The position numbers were made by a program, and so were the translations under genes. 64,000 nucleotides of DNA from Rhodococcus qingshengii (GTDB lineage: Bacteria > Actinomycetota > Actinomycetes > Mycobacteriales > Mycobacteriaceae), in the NCBI RefSeq assembly GCF_021025955.1, contig NZ_JAJNCL010000020.1, positions 17,961 through 81,960 on the forward strand. The letters are read 5' to 3'. Under the pieces are notes generated by a model, which saw only the letters and a list, made by a program, of their open reading frames with translations, did not search any database and was not told the DNA's origin. Shown here in pieces: positions 26,886 to 35,257 of the stretch. Positions within the stretch are counted from its first letter, which is position 1; every line of letters starts with the position of its first letter.

Positions 26886-27710
26886 GTGAGTTCGGAGAAG
26901 ATGCTGACCCGCATCGGTGCGCTGCTTCGCCAAGCGGAGTCCACCGACAATCCATACGAAGGTGAAGCCTTCATGGCCGCTGCGCAGCGGTTGGCCACCA
27001 GTTCCGCCATCGATCTGGCGGTCGCGCGTGCGCACACCGCGTCTTCGGAAAAGCGCGCGACGCCCACTCAACGGCTCATCACCATCGGCGAACCGGGTAA
27101 GCGCGGGCTGCGAACGTACGCCCAGTTGTTCATCGCGATCGCCGCTGCCAACGACGTGCAGTGCGACATCGCTCAGACGTCGGCCGTCATCTACGCTTAC
27201 GGCTTCGCCGGTGACATCGACGTGTGCGAAGCCCTGTACTCGAGCTTGCTCTTCCAGATGGTCCGTGACTCCGACGCGTACGTGCGCTCCGGGGCGTACC
27301 GCGGCGAAACGTCCGTGCGGACCGTCGTCGAAACTCGTGGACGACGACGCGTCAACACTCAGGTCCGCAAGCCGGTAGCCGGAGTGACGGCGCGCCTGAA
27401 TTTCCAGATGGCGTACGCGTCTCGCATCGGCGCTCGGTTGGCCGAGACGAAGCAGGAGACGGAGAAAGCCGCGATCGCCGAATCGGTCGCGTCGTCCTCG
27501 GAAACCGCACTCGTGCTGCGCAACAAGGAAATCGAGCTCAAGGACTACTACTCGTCCAACTCCAAAGCGCGTGGGACCTGGCGGGGTGGTGGCCGCGCGA
27601 GTGCCGGCCATTCCTCGCATGCTCGACGAGCGGGTGATCGGGCGGCGCGCTCCGCGCGTCTGGGGAACCTTCCGGAGATCGGCGGGGTGCGCGGGCAGCT
27701 CGACTCGTGA
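26886..27710 (+). CDS. DUF2786-domain protein
   Basis: A 274-aa protein. The N-terminal 40 residues (MLTRIGALLRQAESTDNPYEGEAFMAAAQRLATS, quoted in part: LLRQAESTDNPYEGEAFMAAAQ is the core) are the DUF2786 motif, a helical unit found in actinobacterial and phage proteins. The middle is helical, with a putative strand region (VNTQVRKPVAGVTARLNFQMAY). The C-terminus is Arg/Gly/Ser-rich and basic, perhaps nucleic-acid-binding. It begins at GTG 26886; ATG 26901, with GGAG ahead, is an equally good start. Its TGA overlaps the next start (GTGA), so it is coupled to a zinc hydrolase. This two-gene pair is conserved in mycolate actinomycetes to my knowledge. Molecular function is unknown. Confidence 0.75.
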   Translation: MSSEKMLTRIGALLRQAESTDNPYEGEAFMAAAQRLATSSAIDLAVARAHTASSEKRATPTQRLITIGEPGKRGLRTYAQLFIAIAAANDVQCDIAQTSAVIYAYGFAGDIDVCEALYSSLLFQMVRDSDAYVRSGAYRGETSVRTVVETRGRRRVNTQVRKPVAGVTARLNFQMAYASRIGARLAETKQETEKAAIAESVASSSETALVLRNKEIELKDYYSSNSKARGTWRGGGRASAGHSSHARRAGDRAARSARLGNLPEIGGVRGQLDS

Positions 27711-28204
27711 GGGATACGCAACGCAGCGCTGTCTACGAGGCAGAGACGTTGGTACGCGCCATGTTCGATCGCGCCGACGAGCGCGGCCTTCGGAGCGTCG
27801 AGGTCATGGGTTCCACCATCACCCTGCCGGTCGAGCGCAAATTCGGTTCCGTGGAGTCGGTCCAGGCGTACTGCGACCAACTACTCGGTCTGAACTGGAT
27901 TCGGGAGACCTGGCCTCGCGCAACCGTTTCGGTGTCCGTACGCTCTCGCGCCGGTAATGCTGCCGCCCATTACTCGAACGACGTCATCGCCGTTCCGGAC
28001 GACCGTGACGGCCGGTGGGCGCTACGCGAATTCGTTGTCTTGCACGAACTTGCGCACCACCTCGGTGACCCCACTTCCGACGAGGCTTCCCACGGGCCCG
28101 AGTTCGTCGACCGCTATACGAACCTGGTCGGCGAGATCATCGGACCCGAGGCGGCCTTCGTTCTTCGCGCGATGTTCCTTGCCGGTGGTGTCCGGACAAG
28201 TTGA
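27707..28204 (+). CDS. Putative zinc metallohydrolase (TIGR04338-type)
   Basis: A 165-aa protein with the zinc-peptidase motif HELAHHLGD (HExxH, about residues 105-113). A further possible ligand His lies in ASHGPEFVDRY about 14 residues on, giving an HExxH...H site as in small metzincin-like or WLM-type folds. The N-terminus (RDTQRSAVYEAETLVRAMFDR) is helical. No signal peptide is seen, so it probably acts in the cytosol. It is coupled to the DUF2786 protein by a GTGA overlap. Proteolytic activity is plausible from the motif but unproven, hence the neutral hydrolase name. Confidence 0.78.
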   Translation: MRDTQRSAVYEAETLVRAMFDRADERGLRSVEVMGSTITLPVERKFGSVESVQAYCDQLLGLNWIRETWPRATVSVSVRSRAGNAAAHYSNDVIAVPDDRDGRWALREFVVLHELAHHLGDPTSDEASHGPEFVDRYTNLVGEIIGPEAAFVLRAMFLAGGVRTS

Positions 28205-28265
28205 GGGTTATCAGCCCTCGGCGAACCCGGTGGTGTCCGAACCGGCCGACTGGAATACTCGGCCT

Positions 28266-28634
28266 ATGGATGCGCCGCGCAGATTAGTCCTGGTCAAGGA
28301 TGGGTCCGAACATCCCGATCCTGCTGTTGCCGTGCGCAAACCCCCACTGATTCGTGAAGCCTACGGACGAGTGCTGCGGGAGGTTCGACGCGATCAGGAC
28401 CGAACTCTCGACGACGTAGCCGCAAAGGTCGGGATGTCGAAGCAGTACCTCTCCGAGATCGAACGGGGCAAGAAGGAACCGTCGTCGGAAATTCTGCGCG
28501 CCATCTGCGAAGCGCTCGGGATGCCGCTCGAGCACCTGCTGTTCCGAGCGGGCAACAGGATCGTTGCACTCAACTCCCTCACCTTCGGGCACTCTCCCGC
28601 ACCGATCTCGGGGCCCGTCCTGATGGCGGCCTAG
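28266..28634 (+). CDS. XRE-family helix-turn-helix regulator
   Basis: A 122-aa protein. The HTH_3 domain spans about residues 35-95: YGRVLREVRRDQDRTLDDVA, then KVGMSKQYLSEIERGKKEPS (recognition helix) and LRAICEALGMPLEHLLFRAG. This is close in pattern to the ClgR/PopR group of actinobacterial regulators, which control clp genes. Its stop abuts the stop of a clpP gene on the opposite strand, and a second clpP follows. Control of that clpP pair is inferred from position and family only. The short C-terminus (PAPISGPVLMAA) ends in Ala-Ala; ClgR and PopR are themselves degraded by Clp through Ala-rich C-termini, so this may be a degron. Confidence 0.82.
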   Translation: MDAPRRLVLVKDGSEHPDPAVAVRKPPLIREAYGRVLREVRRDQDRTLDDVAAKVGMSKQYLSEIERGKKEPSSEILRAICEALGMPLEHLLFRAGNRIVALNSLTFGHSPAPISGPVLMAA

Positions 28635-29222
28635 TCAGTTCCCTTCGATGAGGGTGTCGGCCAGTCCGTAGGAGATAGCGTCGTCGGCGGTGAAGATCCT
28701 GTCGCGATCGGTGTCCTTACGCAGTCGCTCGACGCTCTGACCGGTGTGTTTACTCAAAATCGCCTCGGTCTGCTCCCGGATTCGCAGGATCTCGGCGGCT
28801 TGAAGCGCGAGGTCCGAGATGGTGCCACTACCTTGCGTCGACGGTTGGTGCAGCAGCACCCGGGAATGGGCGAGAACATGCCGATGGCCGGGAGTACCGG
28901 CGGCCAGAAGCACTGCAGCAGCCGACGCCGCTTGCCCCATGCAGTACGTGGAAATGGTGGGTTTCAAGAACTGCATCGTGTCGTAGATCGCGAGCATCGC
29001 GGTGGTGGAACCGCCGGGAGAGTTGATGTACAAACCGATTTCGCGATCCGGGTTGTCGGCCTGCAGGTGCAGCATCTGGGCCATCACGACGTTGGCGACG
29101 CCGTCGTCGATCTCTGTGCCGAGAAAAACGATGCGTTCGTTGAGCAGCCTACTGAAGATGTCGAAAGACCGCTCACCCGTTGGCGTTCGCTCGATGACAC
29201 TGGGAATCGTGTACTGGGACAT
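28635..29222 (-). CDS. clpP: ATP-dependent Clp protease proteolytic subunit (second of a pair)
   Basis: A 195-aa serine protease subunit. The Ser-His-Asp triad is visible: Ser in [10 protein letters not shown] (about residue 94), His in LLHQPS (about 119) and Asp in KDTDRDRIF (about 170). LYINSPGGS (about 64-72) is the family's oxyanion and substrate strand. ATG 29222 follows the first clpP stop by 4 bp. No trigger factor or clpX is nearby, unlike the housekeeping clpP1P2 locus of actinobacteria, so this may be a second, conditionally expressed set (like Streptomyces clpP3/clpP4). It would form mixed two-ring tetradecamers with its partner and dock onto a Clp ATPase. Confidence 0.9.
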   Translation of the reverse strand: MSQYTIPSVIERTPTGERSFDIFSRLLNERIVFLGTEIDDGVANVVMAQMLHLQADNPDREIGLYINSPGGSTTAMLAIYDTMQFLKPTISTYCMGQAASAAAVLLAAGTPGHRHVLAHSRVLLHQPSTQGSGTISDLALQAAEILRIREQTEAILSKHTGQSVERLRKDTDRDRIFTADDAISYGLADTLIEGN

Positions 29223-29226
29223 GACG

Positions 29227-29835
29227 TCACAATCCGATCTTGGGGAAGGTGGCTTGGGGTGCGATCTCGGCGAAGGACGTCACGACGCGGTCGACGATTC
29301 CGTACTCGCGTGCCTGCTCGGCGGTGAACCAGCGATCCCGATCGCTGTCGGTCTCGATCTCTTCGACGGTCCGGCCCGTTTCGGCGGCAAGGATTTCCTG
29401 AGATTGACGCTTCATCAGCTCGAGGCTCTCGGCCTGGATCGCAATGTCCACCGCAGTGCCACCGATACCGGCCGAAGGTTGGTGCATCATGATGCGGCTG
29501 TGCGCCAGGCTGATTCGCTTGCCGTGGGTGCCGGAGCAGAGAAGCACCTGGCCCATGCTGGCGGCGAAGCCCATCGCGACCGTCACGACGTCGTTGGGGA
29601 TGAGCTTCATCGTGTCGTAGATGGCCAGCCCGGCAAACACCGATCCGCCGGGTGAATTGATGTAAAGCACGATGTCGCGCTTGGGGTCGGTGGTGGCGAG
29701 AAGTACCAGTTCCGAACACACACGTTCGGCCATGGCGTCGTTGACCTCACCGGTGAGCAGAATGGTTCGCTGTCGGAAGAGCCTGTCTGTCAACAGGTCA
29801 CGGTAGCCGGTGTCGGTGGGCGTTTCGGTAGTCAT
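29227..29835 (-). CDS. clpP: ATP-dependent Clp protease proteolytic subunit (first of a pair)
   Basis: A 202-aa ClpP with Ser in [10 protein letters not shown] (about residue 101), His in MMHQPSAG (about 126) and Asp in TDSDRDRWF (about 177). [20 protein letters not shown] is also present. ATG 29835 with AGGA ahead was chosen; an open frame to 30132 reads through the promoter region and overlaps the divergent gene. Several diagnostic positions differ from the downstream paralogue (FAASMG versus [14 protein letters not shown] versus GSGTISDL). The pair is therefore ancient rather than a recent duplication. A palindromic site lies about 85-135 bp upstream. Confidence 0.9.
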   Translation of the reverse strand: MTTETPTDTGYRDLLTDRLFRQRTILLTGEVNDAMAERVCSELVLLATTDPKRDIVLYINSPGGSVFAGLAIYDTMKLIPNDVVTVAMGFAASMGQVLLCSGTHGKRISLAHSRIMMHQPSAGIGGTAVDIAIQAESLELMKRQSQEILAAETGRTVEEIETDSDRDRWFTAEQAREYGIVDRVVTSFAEIAPQATFPKIGL

Positions 29836-29918
29836 GAATCCATTCCTACCGGCGCAGCGGTGTCGGGACCCCGCCTGTCTGCTGTGGGCAGACCACCCCT
29901 GTTTTGCCCCCCATTCTT

Positions 29919-29969
29919 GAGCGAACGGCATGTTCAGTCGATCTAAGGCGCCGAAAGTACCGTTCGCTC
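29919..29969. promoter_or_regulatory. Inverted GAGCGAACGG repeat upstream of the clpP pair
   Basis: GAGCGAACGG (29919-29928) and CCGTTCGCTC (29960-29969) are perfect 10-bp arms 31 bases apart. GTTCGC/GCGAAC half-sites are characteristic of ClgR/PopR-type operators in actinobacteria. It lies between the clpP pair and the divergent LLM oxidoreductase. A regulatory role is inferred. Confidence 0.5.
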
Positions 29970-30083
29970 GAAAAGGGATGGGAACAAAGCGGGCATACCC
30001 GTCACCGACGGCGGCGGTAGCGGTACCGCGCACACCCGGCCATGATGGGAGAAGACAACCATTCCTCTCGTCAGGAGCATGGC

Positions 30084-30878
30084 ATGACTCGTCCGGTACG
30101 CATCGGTGTTCAACTCCAACCTCAGCACGCACCCGACTACGGGTTGATACGCGACGCCGTCTTACGGTCCGAGGACGCCGGGGTGGACATCGTCTTCAAC
30201 TGGGACCACTTCTACCCGTTGACCGGCGATCCCGACGGCGCCCACTTCGAATGCTGGACCATGCTCGGCGCCTGGGCCGAGCAGACAGAACGCGTTGAAA
30301 TCGGCGCCCTGGTCACCGGTGGTGGCTACCGCAATCCGGATCTGCTGGCCGACATGGCGCGAACCGTCGACCACATCAGCGGCGGTCGTCTGATCCTCGG
30401 TATCGGTGCCGGCTGGTTCGAGAAGGACTACGACCAGTTCGGATACGACTTCGGCACTCCCGGCTCACGGCTGAAACTGCTGGGCGAATACCTCCCCCGC
30501 ATCACAGGCCGTCTGGCGAAGGGCAACCCGCCGCCGACGCGCAGCATCCCGGTCCTCATCGGCGGTGGCGGTGAGAAGAAGACCCTGCGCCTGGTCGCCG
30601 AGTACGCCGACGTCTGGCACAGCTTCGGCGACCGCGAGACACACCTGCGCAAGTCAGACATCCTCTCCGACCATTGCGCCGACGTGGGCCGGAACCCGGT
30701 GGAAGTGGAGCACTCGGTGCCGTGGCCTGGGCTCGAGAATGCTGCCGACCTGGTCGCCGACGGCGTCTCGCTCTTCACCGTCGGCGTCAGCGGACCTGAC
30801 TACGACCTGACGACGCTTGTCGAGGCCATCGGCTGGCGCGACGACAACACCGCACCAGCGTTGAGCGGGTTGGCCTGA
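30084..30878 (+). CDS. LLM-class F420-dependent oxidoreductase
   Basis: A 264-aa luciferase-like TIM barrel. Typical segments are VFNWDHFYPL (about residues 40-49), IGALVTGGGYRNPDLLADMARTVDHISGGR (quoted in part: YRNPDLLADMARTVDHISGG) and LGIGAGWFEKDYDQFGYDFG. Those residues form the F420/FMN pocket; the short length and the GWFxxDY motif favour the F420-dependent TIGR03560 group. Substrate is unknown. ATG 30084 has AGGAG 6 bases upstream. The last 79 bases are antisense to the C-terminus of the CoA-transferase on the other strand. It is divergent from the clpP pair. Confidence 0.85.
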   Translation: MTRPVRIGVQLQPQHAPDYGLIRDAVLRSEDAGVDIVFNWDHFYPLTGDPDGAHFECWTMLGAWAEQTERVEIGALVTGGGYRNPDLLADMARTVDHISGGRLILGIGAGWFEKDYDQFGYDFGTPGSRLKLLGEYLPRITGRLAKGNPPPTRSIPVLIGGGGEKKTLRLVAEYADVWHSFGDRETHLRKSDILSDHCADVGRNPVEVEHSVPWPGLENAADLVADGVSLFTVGVSGPDYDLTTLVEAIGWRDDNTAPALSGLA

Positions 30879-32029
30879 GAAGTACCCAGCACGTCGTCGT
30901 TGTCGGCGCCGAGAACGGGCGGCGCCGACGTCAGGCGCGGCCTCTGTCCGGAGAAGTTGACCGGAAAGGCCACTTGCTTCAACGGTCCGAGCGCCGGATG
31001 GTCGACGGTTCCGACCATGCCGAGCGCGGCGGTGTGGGGATCGGAGTAGATCTCGTCGAGATGCCGGATCGGTGAGACCGGTACCGCTCGTTCGGCGAGC
31101 AGAGCGCACCAGTATTCGACGGTTCCGGACGCAAAGGCGCTGGTGAGTTCTCGTTCCAAGCTCTCGCGGTTCTCCACCCGCTCGCGGTTGTGGACAAAAC
31201 GAGGCTCGGTCGCCAGTTCGCTTCGACCGATCGCCTCGCACAGCGACGCCCACATCGCGTCGTTGCCGACAGCGATGACGAAGTACCCGTCGCTGGCAGG
31301 AAATGCTTGGTAGGGAGCAAGATTCGGGTGCCCGGAGCCTAACGCCGTCGGACGCTCACCGGTGGCGAAGTAGCTGGTCGCCCAGTTCACGTGCATGGCG
31401 AGTTGGCACTCGTACAACGACGTGGTCACGTACTGTCCGCGCCCGGTCCGGCCCCGCTCGACCAATGCAGCCAGCACCCCGACCAGTCCGAACAGCGCTG
31501 CACCCAAGTCCCCCAACGCAAATCCGGACTTCATCGGCGCGCCACCCGGTTCACCGGTGAGCGACATGAGCCCACCCGCGGCTTGCGCGATCATGTCGTA
31601 CCCTGGTTCGTCGCGCAGCGGCCCTTCTTCACCGAAGGCAGAGATATGCAGGGTGATCAGATGTGGGTATCGCTCGGACAGTGCCTGGTAGTCGAAGATC
31701 TTCTGTAATCCACTGCCCGGCTTGAAGTTCTCCACGACCACGTCGGTCTCTTCGAGCATGCGGTGGATGATCTCCTGTCCTTCGGTGGACTTGAGATCGA
31801 TCGTCACCGACTTCTTGCCGCGGTTGATCGCGAGGTAGTAGGCGGCATCGACCCCGACGAAGGGCGGTCCCCACGAACGTGTGGGGTCGCCGCCCTCGGG
31901 GTGCTCGATTTTGGTGACGTCCGCCCCGAGATCGGCAAGCGACATAGTTGCGTACGGTCCGGCAAGGATCTTCGACAGATCGAGAACGCGGACACCGGCA
32001 AGAGGTGCGGGGCCTTGGGAAGAATTCAC
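30800..32029 (-). CDS. CaiB/BaiF family III CoA-transferase
   Basis: A 409-aa protein. The N-terminal PLAGVRVLDLSKILAGPYAT and LADLGADVTKIEHPEGGDPTR (quoted in part) are the family III start. NRGKKSVTIDLKS and VVENFKPG follow, and the catalytic Asp lies in ALGDLGAALFG (about residue 173). It moves CoA from an acyl-CoA donor onto a carboxylate in the cytosol. The GTG start at 32029 overlaps the acyl-CoA dehydrogenase stop (GTGA), so it is last in the operon MHS transporter, dehydrogenase, CoA-transferase. The tail after GADNDDVLG (about 25 residues) is longer than usual, and its codons lie antisense to the LLM gene. The acceptor acid is probably what the transporter imports. Confidence 0.9.
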   Translation of the reverse strand: MNSSQGPAPLAGVRVLDLSKILAGPYATMSLADLGADVTKIEHPEGGDPTRSWGPPFVGVDAAYYLAINRGKKSVTIDLKSTEGQEIIHRMLEETDVVVENFKPGSGLQKIFDYQALSERYPHLITLHISAFGEEGPLRDEPGYDMIAQAAGGLMSLTGEPGGAPMKSGFALGDLGAALFGLVGVLAALVERGRTGRGQYVTTSLYECQLAMHVNWATSYFATGERPTALGSGHPNLAPYQAFPASDGYFVIAVGNDAMWASLCEAIGRSELATEPRFVHNRERVENRESLERELTSAFASGTVEYWCALLAERAVPVSPIRHLDEIYSDPHTAALGMVGTVDHPALGPLKQVAFPVNFSGQRPRLTSAPPVLGADNDDVLGTSQANPLNAGAVLSSRQPMASTSVVRS

Positions 32030-33741
32030 CGATGAACTCCTGCCACAGAGAGGAACTCGGCGACGACCGCGCGTGCGTCATCGAACTCCACGTCGCCGCC
32101 ATCAGTAATCACCTCGAGATTGCCGAGCGCGGCCGACGGCGCCTTCCCGGCAAGACCTGCCAGGTAGGAGTTCGCCACCAGCAGTGACCGGTACCCGTTA
32201 CCTTCTCGGATGCCGTGATCCGCAAGATCGAACAGCAGGCTCGCCATCACGGTGCGAGCCAACTCGTCGGCATATTTTGCACTGGCAGCCTGCGCGGCAT
32301 CGTCAGATCCGGTGATCAGACGATCTCCCTCCTCGGCCAGTTCCTCCCAGCGCCGCAACAGAACTCCGGCCCCGGCGTCACAGCCAGGTCCGACGGTGGA
32401 CAGGATGTCCATCATCGCTCCCGCGACCGTGCGGTGCGAGTCGAACTTGCGTAGGCACCGAAGTACGTCCAGCGCAATGACATTGCTCGAACCCTCCCAG
32501 ATCGAGCCGAGGTGAGCGTCTCGCACCAGTCGCGCGTTCACCCATTCCTCGATGTAGCCGTTGCCACCGCGCACCTCCATTGCCTCACCGGTGACCACTC
32601 GCGCACGTTTACAGACAAAGTGTTTGGCGATCGGCGTCAGCACCCTGATCAGTGCTCGCGCCTGATCGTCTCCGCCGTCTGCAGCCTGAAGACACTGCGC
32701 GCTGTACGCGACCAGAGCTAGCGAGGCTTCGGCATCGAGCGCAAGAGGAAGAAGAGTCGCCCGCATCAACGGCTGATCGAAGAGTCTCTTACCGAACACG
32801 ACTCGGCTCTTCGAATGTTCAACGGCTTCGCGGACTGCTCGGCGCATGAGAGCACTCGACCTCATCGCATTGGACAGCCGCGACGTGTTGACCATCTCCG
32901 CCATCTGGCGGAACCCTCGATCGAGTTCACCGACCTGGAGTGCGTGCGCGCGGCTGAGTGTCACCTCGCCGCTGGGCATGGAGCGCGTGCCCAGCTTGTC
33001 CTTGAGTCGATCGATCGTGAGGTTGTTGCGTTCGCCGGATTCCAAAGTCTTCGGGACCATGAACATTCCGACTCCACGCGTCGAACCATCCTGTCCGCCT
33101 GGGAATCTTGCGAGGGTGATGATCACGTCGGCGTCAGGGTTGGAGGCGAACCACTTCTTACCGGTGAGGACCCATCCGTCACCGTCGCGCTCGGCACGCG
33201 TTTCGGTGCAGGCGATATCGGTGCCGGCCTGAATCTCGGTCATGAACATCGCACCGGTCTTCGCCTGCTCGGGGTCAGTCGACGTCAATGCGTCGATCCA
33301 GGGCGAGAACACGGCCGGATCACCGAACATACGCAGGGTCCGCGCAGCCGCATCGGTCATCGACACCGGGCAAGCAAGCCCGAACTCTGCCTGCACGAAG
33401 ATGTACGACGCGAGGTACTTCGCGAGTGGAGCGGGCACGGAGTCCCATCCGTGCAAGCCTTTTCGATGCGACATCGCGGAAAGGCCGTACTCGTTGTACG
33501 CCGCCCGGCACAGTTCCAGGTAGGCCGGGTGATAAGAAATCCGGTCGACGCGATCGCCAGCCTTGTCGAACTGCTGCAGCACAGGTGGGTTCTGGTCTGC
33601 GATGTCGGCAAGCTCGGACAAACGGCCGGCGGCATCTCGGCCCAGTCGGTCGAGCAAGCCGTTCAACGTCTCCCGGTCCGCCCCGGCGGTCCATCTGTCC
33701 ACTACCGCTGTCAGAGCGGGGTCGGTGTATGCAAAGTTCAT
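32026..33741 (-). CDS. Acyl-CoA dehydrogenase family protein (AidB-like)
   Basis: A 571-aa flavoprotein, longer than ordinary acyl-CoA dehydrogenases (about 380). It has the extra N-terminal part (RISYHPAYLELCRAAYNEYG) and long C-terminal helical region of the AidB group. FAD-binding features are SMTDAAARTLR, AMFMTEIQAGTDI, TGKKWFASNPDAD, the VRGGNGYIEEW motif and DAHLGSIWEGSSNVIALDVLR (quoted in part). It probably oxidises the CoA thioester made by the following CoA-transferase. The ATG shares a base with the transporter stop (TGATG). A paralogue of the same class lies at 36133-37839 in a separate operon. The DNA-repair role of E. coli AidB is not implied. Confidence 0.88.
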   Translation of the reverse strand: MNFAYTDPALTAVVDRWTAGADRETLNGLLDRLGRDAAGRLSELADIADQNPPVLQQFDKAGDRVDRISYHPAYLELCRAAYNEYGLSAMSHRKGLHGWDSVPAPLAKYLASYIFVQAEFGLACPVSMTDAAARTLRMFGDPAVFSPWIDALTSTDPEQAKTGAMFMTEIQAGTDIACTETRAERDGDGWVLTGKKWFASNPDADVIITLARFPGGQDGSTRGVGMFMVPKTLESGERNNLTIDRLKDKLGTRSMPSGEVTLSRAHALQVGELDRGFRQMAEMVNTSRLSNAMRSSALMRRAVREAVEHSKSRVVFGKRLFDQPLMRATLLPLALDAEASLALVAYSAQCLQAADGGDDQARALIRVLTPIAKHFVCKRARVVTGEAMEVRGGNGYIEEWVNARLVRDAHLGSIWEGSSNVIALDVLRCLRKFDSHRTVAGAMMDILSTVGPGCDAGAGVLLRRWEELAEEGDRLITGSDDAAQAASAKYADELARTVMASLLFDLADHGIREGNGYRSLLVANSYLAGLAGKAPSAALGNLEVITDGGDVEFDDARAVVAEFLSVAGVHR

Positions 33742-35111
33742 CAGTGGTCAACGCCTTTCAGGGTGGAAACATCGGTCATGTTCGAGGAGATCGTCGACTC
33801 CGGGCCTTGCGCGTGCAGCGCACTCTTGCGCAACAAAGCCGTCATACAGACAAGGGAGAGAACGACATACACGAGCCCAAGAGCGACGACCGGCCAGATC
33901 GAGTTGGTTCGCGTCAGCAGATACTGGCTGACCATCGGGGCCGTTCCGGCAAATACGGCGGTCGACAATTGGTACGACAGAGAGATGCCGGTATACCGAA
34001 CATTGGTGGGGAAAACCTGCGCCAGGATGCCGGCCAACGCGGCGTAATACATTGCGTGAGGCGCCGTCGCGAGGACCATACCCAGAATCGCCAAGGGCAC
34101 GGAGCCCGTCTGAACCAGCACGAACATCAGTGGTAGGAGCACGATCTCCGGAAGCAGCATCCAGCGGACCGCTTTCGACGGATCGATCCGCGTGGCCAGC
34201 ACAGCGCCGAAAGGCTGTACGAGCGCCTGGGCTACCAGTGCCACGGTGATCACAAGGAGGAAGTCACTGCGCTCGAAGCCGAGATCCGTTGTCGCCCATG
34301 AGAGCGCAAAGGTTGTCTTGACGTACGTGATGGCAACACCGGCAACCACAGCGCCGACGCCGAGAGCAAGTTCGACGGGATGCGAACGCAACACTTCGAC
34401 CAGCGGCATCCGTGTACGTTCCTGTGCCGCAACAGCCTTCTTCATCTCGGGTGTCTCGGAGATGTGCAGTCGGATGTAGAGAGCGACGATCACCAAAGCT
34501 GCGGATCCGAGGAACGGCAGACGCCAACCCCACGACTCGAACACGGAATCCGACATCAACGTCAGGCCGAGGAAGGCCAGCGTCGCGAGCAGGTTGCCGA
34601 CCGGTGAACCCTGCTGCGCAAACGCACCGTAGAGCACCTTTTTCTTCGGGGGAGCGAACTCTGTGGCGATCAATACGGCGCCACCCCATTCGCCGCCCAT
34701 GGCAATGCCCTGGAGAACACGCAGTGCCACAAGCAGTATCGGTGCCCAGATCCCGATCTGGGAGTACGTAGGGAGGAGGCCGACACCGACAGTTCCCAAC
34801 CCCATGAGCGCGAGGGTGATGATAACGGCGTTCTTGCGACCGAACTTGTCTCCGAAATGACCGAACACCACTCCGCCGACCGGACGAGCCACGAATCCCA
34901 CGGCAAAAGTCGCGAAGGCTGCGAGTGTTCCCACCGCCGGCGACGCATCCGGGAAGAACAGCGGGCCGAGCACCAAGGCGGATGCGGTTCCGTAGATGTA
35001 GAAGTCGAACCATTCGATGGTCGTTCCGACAAACGCCGTGATTCCGGCCTTGCGTGCCTGTTTGGTGTTGTATTCAGGCGGATTGGTGTCGTGACCTGGG
35101 TGTTGATCCAC
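33741..35111 (-). CDS. MFS transporter, metabolite:H+ symporter (MHS) family
   Basis: A 456-aa, 12-helix permease. The N-terminus GTTIEWFDFYIYGTASALV is the MHS hallmark. The loop 2-3 motif is GHFGDKFGRKNAV (about residues 84-96), and RVLQGIAMGGEWGGAVL (about 128-144) is the family's helix 5 signature. MHS members import carboxylates such as citrate, ketoglutarate, shikimate and aromatic acids with protons. The GTG start has GGGAG ahead. It heads the operon with the acyl-CoA dehydrogenase and CoA-transferase, so the cargo is probably an organic acid degraded as a CoA thioester. It is divergent from a LysR gene. Confidence 0.9.
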   Translation of the reverse strand: MDQHPGHDTNPPEYNTKQARKAGITAFVGTTIEWFDFYIYGTASALVLGPLFFPDASPAVGTLAAFATFAVGFVARPVGGVVFGHFGDKFGRKNAVIITLALMGLGTVGVGLLPTYSQIGIWAPILLVALRVLQGIAMGGEWGGAVLIATEFAPPKKKVLYGAFAQQGSPVGNLLATLAFLGLTLMSDSVFESWGWRLPFLGSAALVIVALYIRLHISETPEMKKAVAAQERTRMPLVEVLRSHPVELALGVGAVVAGVAITYVKTTFALSWATTDLGFERSDFLLVITVALVAQALVQPFGAVLATRIDPSKAVRWMLLPEIVLLPLMFVLVQTGSVPLAILGMVLATAPHAMYYAALAGILAQVFPTNVRYTGISLSYQLSTAVFAGTAPMVSQYLLTRTNSIWPVVALGLVYVVLSLVCMTALLRKSALHAQGPESTISSNMTDVSTLKGVDH

Positions 35112-35216
35112 GGTTCTCCCTGATTCTCGCGTCGGGCATCACCAAGGGATGCAATGTGAGGCGTGAATCACTATCGTCCGAAATCCATGTAGAGTCCAAG
35201 ACTTAGTTCGACTCAT

Positions 35217-35237
35217 TTATGTGGGCAAACCACATAA
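35217..35237. promoter_or_regulatory. Candidate LysR operator (TTATGTGG-N5-CCACATAA)
   Basis: A perfect 8-bp inverted repeat in the divergent gap between the MHS operon and the LysR gene, 20 bp before the chosen LysR start. Dyads of this kind are usual autoregulatory sites for LysR proteins. An alternative LysR start at 35219 would sit inside it. Confidence 0.55.
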
Positions 35238-35257
35238 TGAATGACGGGAGTAGCGAC

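Noticed and set aside
26772..27620. N-terminal extension of the MusK-like ATPase to 27620
   Set aside because: It lies antisense to the DUF2786 gene, and ATPases of this class start a few residues before the first strand at ATG 26771.
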